A stretch of DNA of 64,000 bases from Bog-756 sp963699055. GTDB taxonomy: Bacteria; Actinomycetota; Acidimicrobiia; Acidimicrobiales; RAAP-2. Numbering within the stretch: position 1 is the first letter of the stretch; every line of letters begins with the position of its first letter. Positions 62,326-64,000 of the stretch are shown piece by piece. The stretch spans positions 1,054,001-1,118,000 of the forward strand of contig CAVOTA010000002.1 in assembly GCA_963699055.1 (NCBI GenBank), read 5' to 3'. A program made the position numbers and the translations under genes. A model generated the notes under the pieces. It saw nothing but the letters and a program-made list of their open reading frames with translations, made no database searches and was not told the DNA's origin.

Positions 62326-63660
62326 GTGGACACGCCTGAGATCAACCAATCACGTCGTATCGTCACCGAGCTGCCCGGTCCCCGGTCGCTGGAGCTCGAC
62401 GCCCGCCGGCGGACGGCGGTGGCACCCGGGGTGAGCTCGGTCTTCCCGCTCTACATCGAGCGGGGCGCGGGGGCGATCCTGGTGGACGTCGACGGCAACT
62501 CGTTGATCGACCTGGGCTCGGGGATCGCCGTCACCAGCGTCGGCCACGCCGCCCCGGCCGTCGTCGACGCCGTGCGCACCCAGGTCGGCGAGTTCGCCCA
62601 CACCTGCTTCATGGTCAGCCCCTACGAGCAGTACGTGGCGGTGTGCGAGGCGCTGAACGCCCGCACGCCCGGCGACCACGAGAAGCGCAGCGCCCTGTTC
62701 AACTCGGGGGCCGAGGCGGTCGAGAACGCCGTCAAGATCGCCCGCCACGTCACGGGCCGGCAGGGCGTCGTCGTCTTCGACCACGCGTACCACGGACGCA
62801 CCAACCTGACCATGGCGCTGACCGCCAAGAACATGCCGTACCGCAACCGGTTCGGTCCGTTCGCCCCCGAGGTGTACCGGGTGGCCATGTCCTACCCCTA
62901 CCGCGACCCCGAGGGCATGACGGGCGCCGAGGCCGCCGCCCGGGCCATCGAGCAGATCGAGCGGCAGGTCGGCGTGGACAACGCCGCCTGCGTGCTGATC
63001 GAGCCCATCCAGGGCGAGGGTGGGTTCATCGTGCCCGCGCCCGGGTTCCTGCCGGCCGTGGCCGAGTGGTGCCGGGCCAACGGCGTGCTGTTCGTCGCCG
63101 ACGAGATCCAGACGGGCTTCTGCCGGACGGGCGACTGGTTCGCCTGTGACGACGAGGGCGTCGTGCCCGACCTCATCACCACGGCCAAGGCGATGGCCGG
63201 CGGCATGCCGCTGGCCGCCGTCACCGGCCGGGCCGAGCTGATGGACGACGTGCACGTCGGCGGGCTCGGCGGCACCTACGGCGGCAACCCCGTGTCGTGC
63301 GTGGCCGCCCTCGCCTCCATCCGCACCATGGAGGACCAGGACCTGGCAGCGGCGGCCACCAAGATCGGCCACGTCATCGGCGACCGGTTCCGCGCCATGC
63401 AGGCCGACCACCCCGGGATCGGCGACGTCCGCGGCCGTGGCGCCATGATGGCCATGGAGCTGGTCCGCCCGGGCACCGTCGAGCCCGATGCCGACGCCGC
63501 CAGACGCATCGTCGCCGCCTGTCACCGGGCCGGGGTCATCACCCTCTCGTGCGGCAGCTACGGCAACGTCCTGCGCCTGCTGCCTCCGCTGGTGATCGAG
63601 CCCGAACTGCTCGACGACGGGCTCGGCGTCCTGGCGGACGCCGTCACCGCCGAGCTGTAG
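62326..63660 (+). CDS. gabT: 4-aminobutyrate-type aminotransferase (class III)
   Basis: A 444-residue PLP enzyme of the class III aminotransferases, closest to GabT. Features are IDLGSGIAVTSVGHAAPAVV, FNSGAEAVENAVKIARH, FDHAYHGRTNLTMALTAK, IEPIQGEGGFIVPAPGFL, VADEIQTGFCRTGDWFA, and the PLP lysine in LITTAKAMAGGMPLAAVTGR (Lys about 288). TYGGNPVSC and SCGSYGNVLRLLPPL follow as in GabT. It transfers the amino group of GABA or a related omega-amino acid to 2-oxoglutarate. GTG start at 62326. Close omega-transaminases cannot be excluded. Confidence 0.9.
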   Translation: MDTPEINQSRRIVTELPGPRSLELDARRRTAVAPGVSSVFPLYIERGAGAILVDVDGNSLIDLGSGIAVTSVGHAAPAVVDAVRTQVGEFAHTCFMVSPYEQYVAVCEALNARTPGDHEKRSALFNSGAEAVENAVKIARHVTGRQGVVVFDHAYHGRTNLTMALTAKNMPYRNRFGPFAPEVYRVAMSYPYRDPEGMTGAEAAARAIEQIERQVGVDNAACVLIEPIQGEGGFIVPAPGFLPAVAEWCRANGVLFVADEIQTGFCRTGDWFACDDEGVVPDLITTAKAMAGGMPLAAVTGRAELMDDVHVGGLGGTYGGNPVSCVAALASIRTMEDQDLAAAATKIGHVIGDRFRAMQADHPGIGDVRGRGAMMAMELVRPGTVEPDADAARRIVAACHRAGVITLSCGSYGNVLRLLPPLVIEPELLDDGLGVLADAVTAEL

Positions 63661-63678
63661 CGGGGCCGACGGCAGCCC

Positions 63679-64000
63679 TCACCCGTAGACGAGGCAGCCG
63701 TCGTCGAGGTCGGCCGCCGGGAAGGCCTCCCGCTCGGCCCAGTAGTCCTGGCTGTGCTGCCACTCCGGCCGGTCGCCGCTGTGGGGCATCAGGTGCATCG
63801 AGCGCCGGAGGTAGCCCGGGTCGAAGTTGGCGGGGTCGATCCACGGTCCGAGCCGCATGTCGGCGTCCTCGGGGCGCAGCCGCGGGGTGACCGATCGCAC
63901 CCCCAGCTCGTCCATGTGGTCCAGGAGCCGGCAGGTGAACGCGGCCAGGAGGTCGGCCCGCAGGGTCCAGCTGGCGCGGAAGTAGCCGAACACCCACAGG
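63679..64000 (-). CDS. flavin-containing monooxygenase, C-terminal part (cut by window edge)
   Basis: The last 106 residues of an NAD(P)/FAD-dependent monooxygenase, of the group that includes Baeyer-Villiger-type and actinobacterial flavin monooxygenases. LWVFGYFRASWTLRADLLA is the conserved C-terminal segment after the FAD domain, followed by LLDHMDELGVRSVTPRLRPE, IDPANFDPGYLRRSMHLMP and AADLDDGCLVYG. The open frame continues past base 64000. Convergent with gabT. Confidence 0.8.
   Translation of the reverse strand, partial: LWVFGYFRASWTLRADLLAAFTCRLLDHMDELGVRSVTPRLRPEDADMRLGPWIDPANFDPGYLRRSMHLMPHSGDRPEWQHSQDYWAEREAFPAADLDDGCLVYG

Noticed and set aside
1..64000. Insertion sequences, integrases, tRNA genes or attachment sites
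   Set aside because: No transposase or recombinase motifs, T-loop-like GTTCGA-type tRNA arms or flanking duplications were found by eye, so the mft block has no visible mobile vehicle.

Overview
The window is 64 kb of very GC-rich DNA in which nearly every gene uses G/C-ending codons, GTG and ATG starts are both common, and many neighbouring genes overlap by 4 nt (ATGA/GTGA). A complete mycofactocin biosynthesis locus, an Rpf-like muralytic protein, FadD/SRPBCC/acyl-CoA genes, a type-2 isoleucyl-tRNA synthetase and mycobacterial-style two-component and lipoprotein-hydrolase genes point to an actinobacterium. I infer the class Acidimicrobiia or a close relative; this is a judgement from gene content, not a database match. 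I see no tRNA, rRNA, CRISPR array or insertion sequence.

Layout. 1-11.8 kb is housekeeping and lipid metabolism: the end of an FGGY kinase, ileS, an acetyltransferase, an MFS exporter, a BrkB-like membrane protein, a frameshifted FadD-type acyl-CoA synthetase, a thioesterase, two SRPBCC proteins and an MTA/SAH-deaminase-like amidohydrolase. 12.2-28.7 kb is a cell-surface island of four exported proteins built from glycine-rich, Ig-like (He_PIG) and IPT/TIG modules. Two of them are very long, carry near-identical 264-267 bp tandem repeats, and contain single-base frameshifts. 28.9-31.4 kb holds small genes: a zinc-ribbon protein, a DUF6325/SHOCT pair, an acetyltransferase and a hydrolase that has lost its C-terminus.

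31.4-45.2 kb is the most remarkable part, a mycofactocin locus. A TetR regulator (mftR) is divergent from mftA, with a palindrome between them. mftA, mftB and mftC are followed by two FadH/OYE flavoenzymes, a mycofactocin-type SDR, a four-gene FixBCXA-like module (ETF alpha, ETF:quinone-oxidoreductase-like flavoprotein, ferredoxin, ETF beta), mftE, a second SDR and mftF. mftB through mftF read as one tightly packed operon. The usual mftD gene is missing. The arrangement suggests that electrons collected on the peptide-derived cofactor by SDRs and OYEs pass through a dedicated ETF/FixCX complex to quinone or ferredoxin.

45.2-64 kb begins with a gene-poor leader before an Rpf-like protein, then a DoxX-like fragment, a VOC protein, a cold-shock protein and a lipoprotein hydrolase. 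Next is a five-gene membrane redox operon (short Thr/Ser-rich membrane protein, ApbE, ferric-reductase-like haem protein, NuoF-like flavoprotein, ferredoxin). It is divergent from an OmpR-type two-component system that is followed by a GT2-GtrA fusion and a GT39 transferase. TCACAG direct repeats with 11-bp period lie before the regulator, the glycosyltransferases and the redox operon, suggesting one regulon. The window closes with an acetyltransferase, an acyl-CoA dehydrogenase, a two-domain VOC protein, a GabT-type aminotransferase and the C-terminal end of a flavin monooxygenase.
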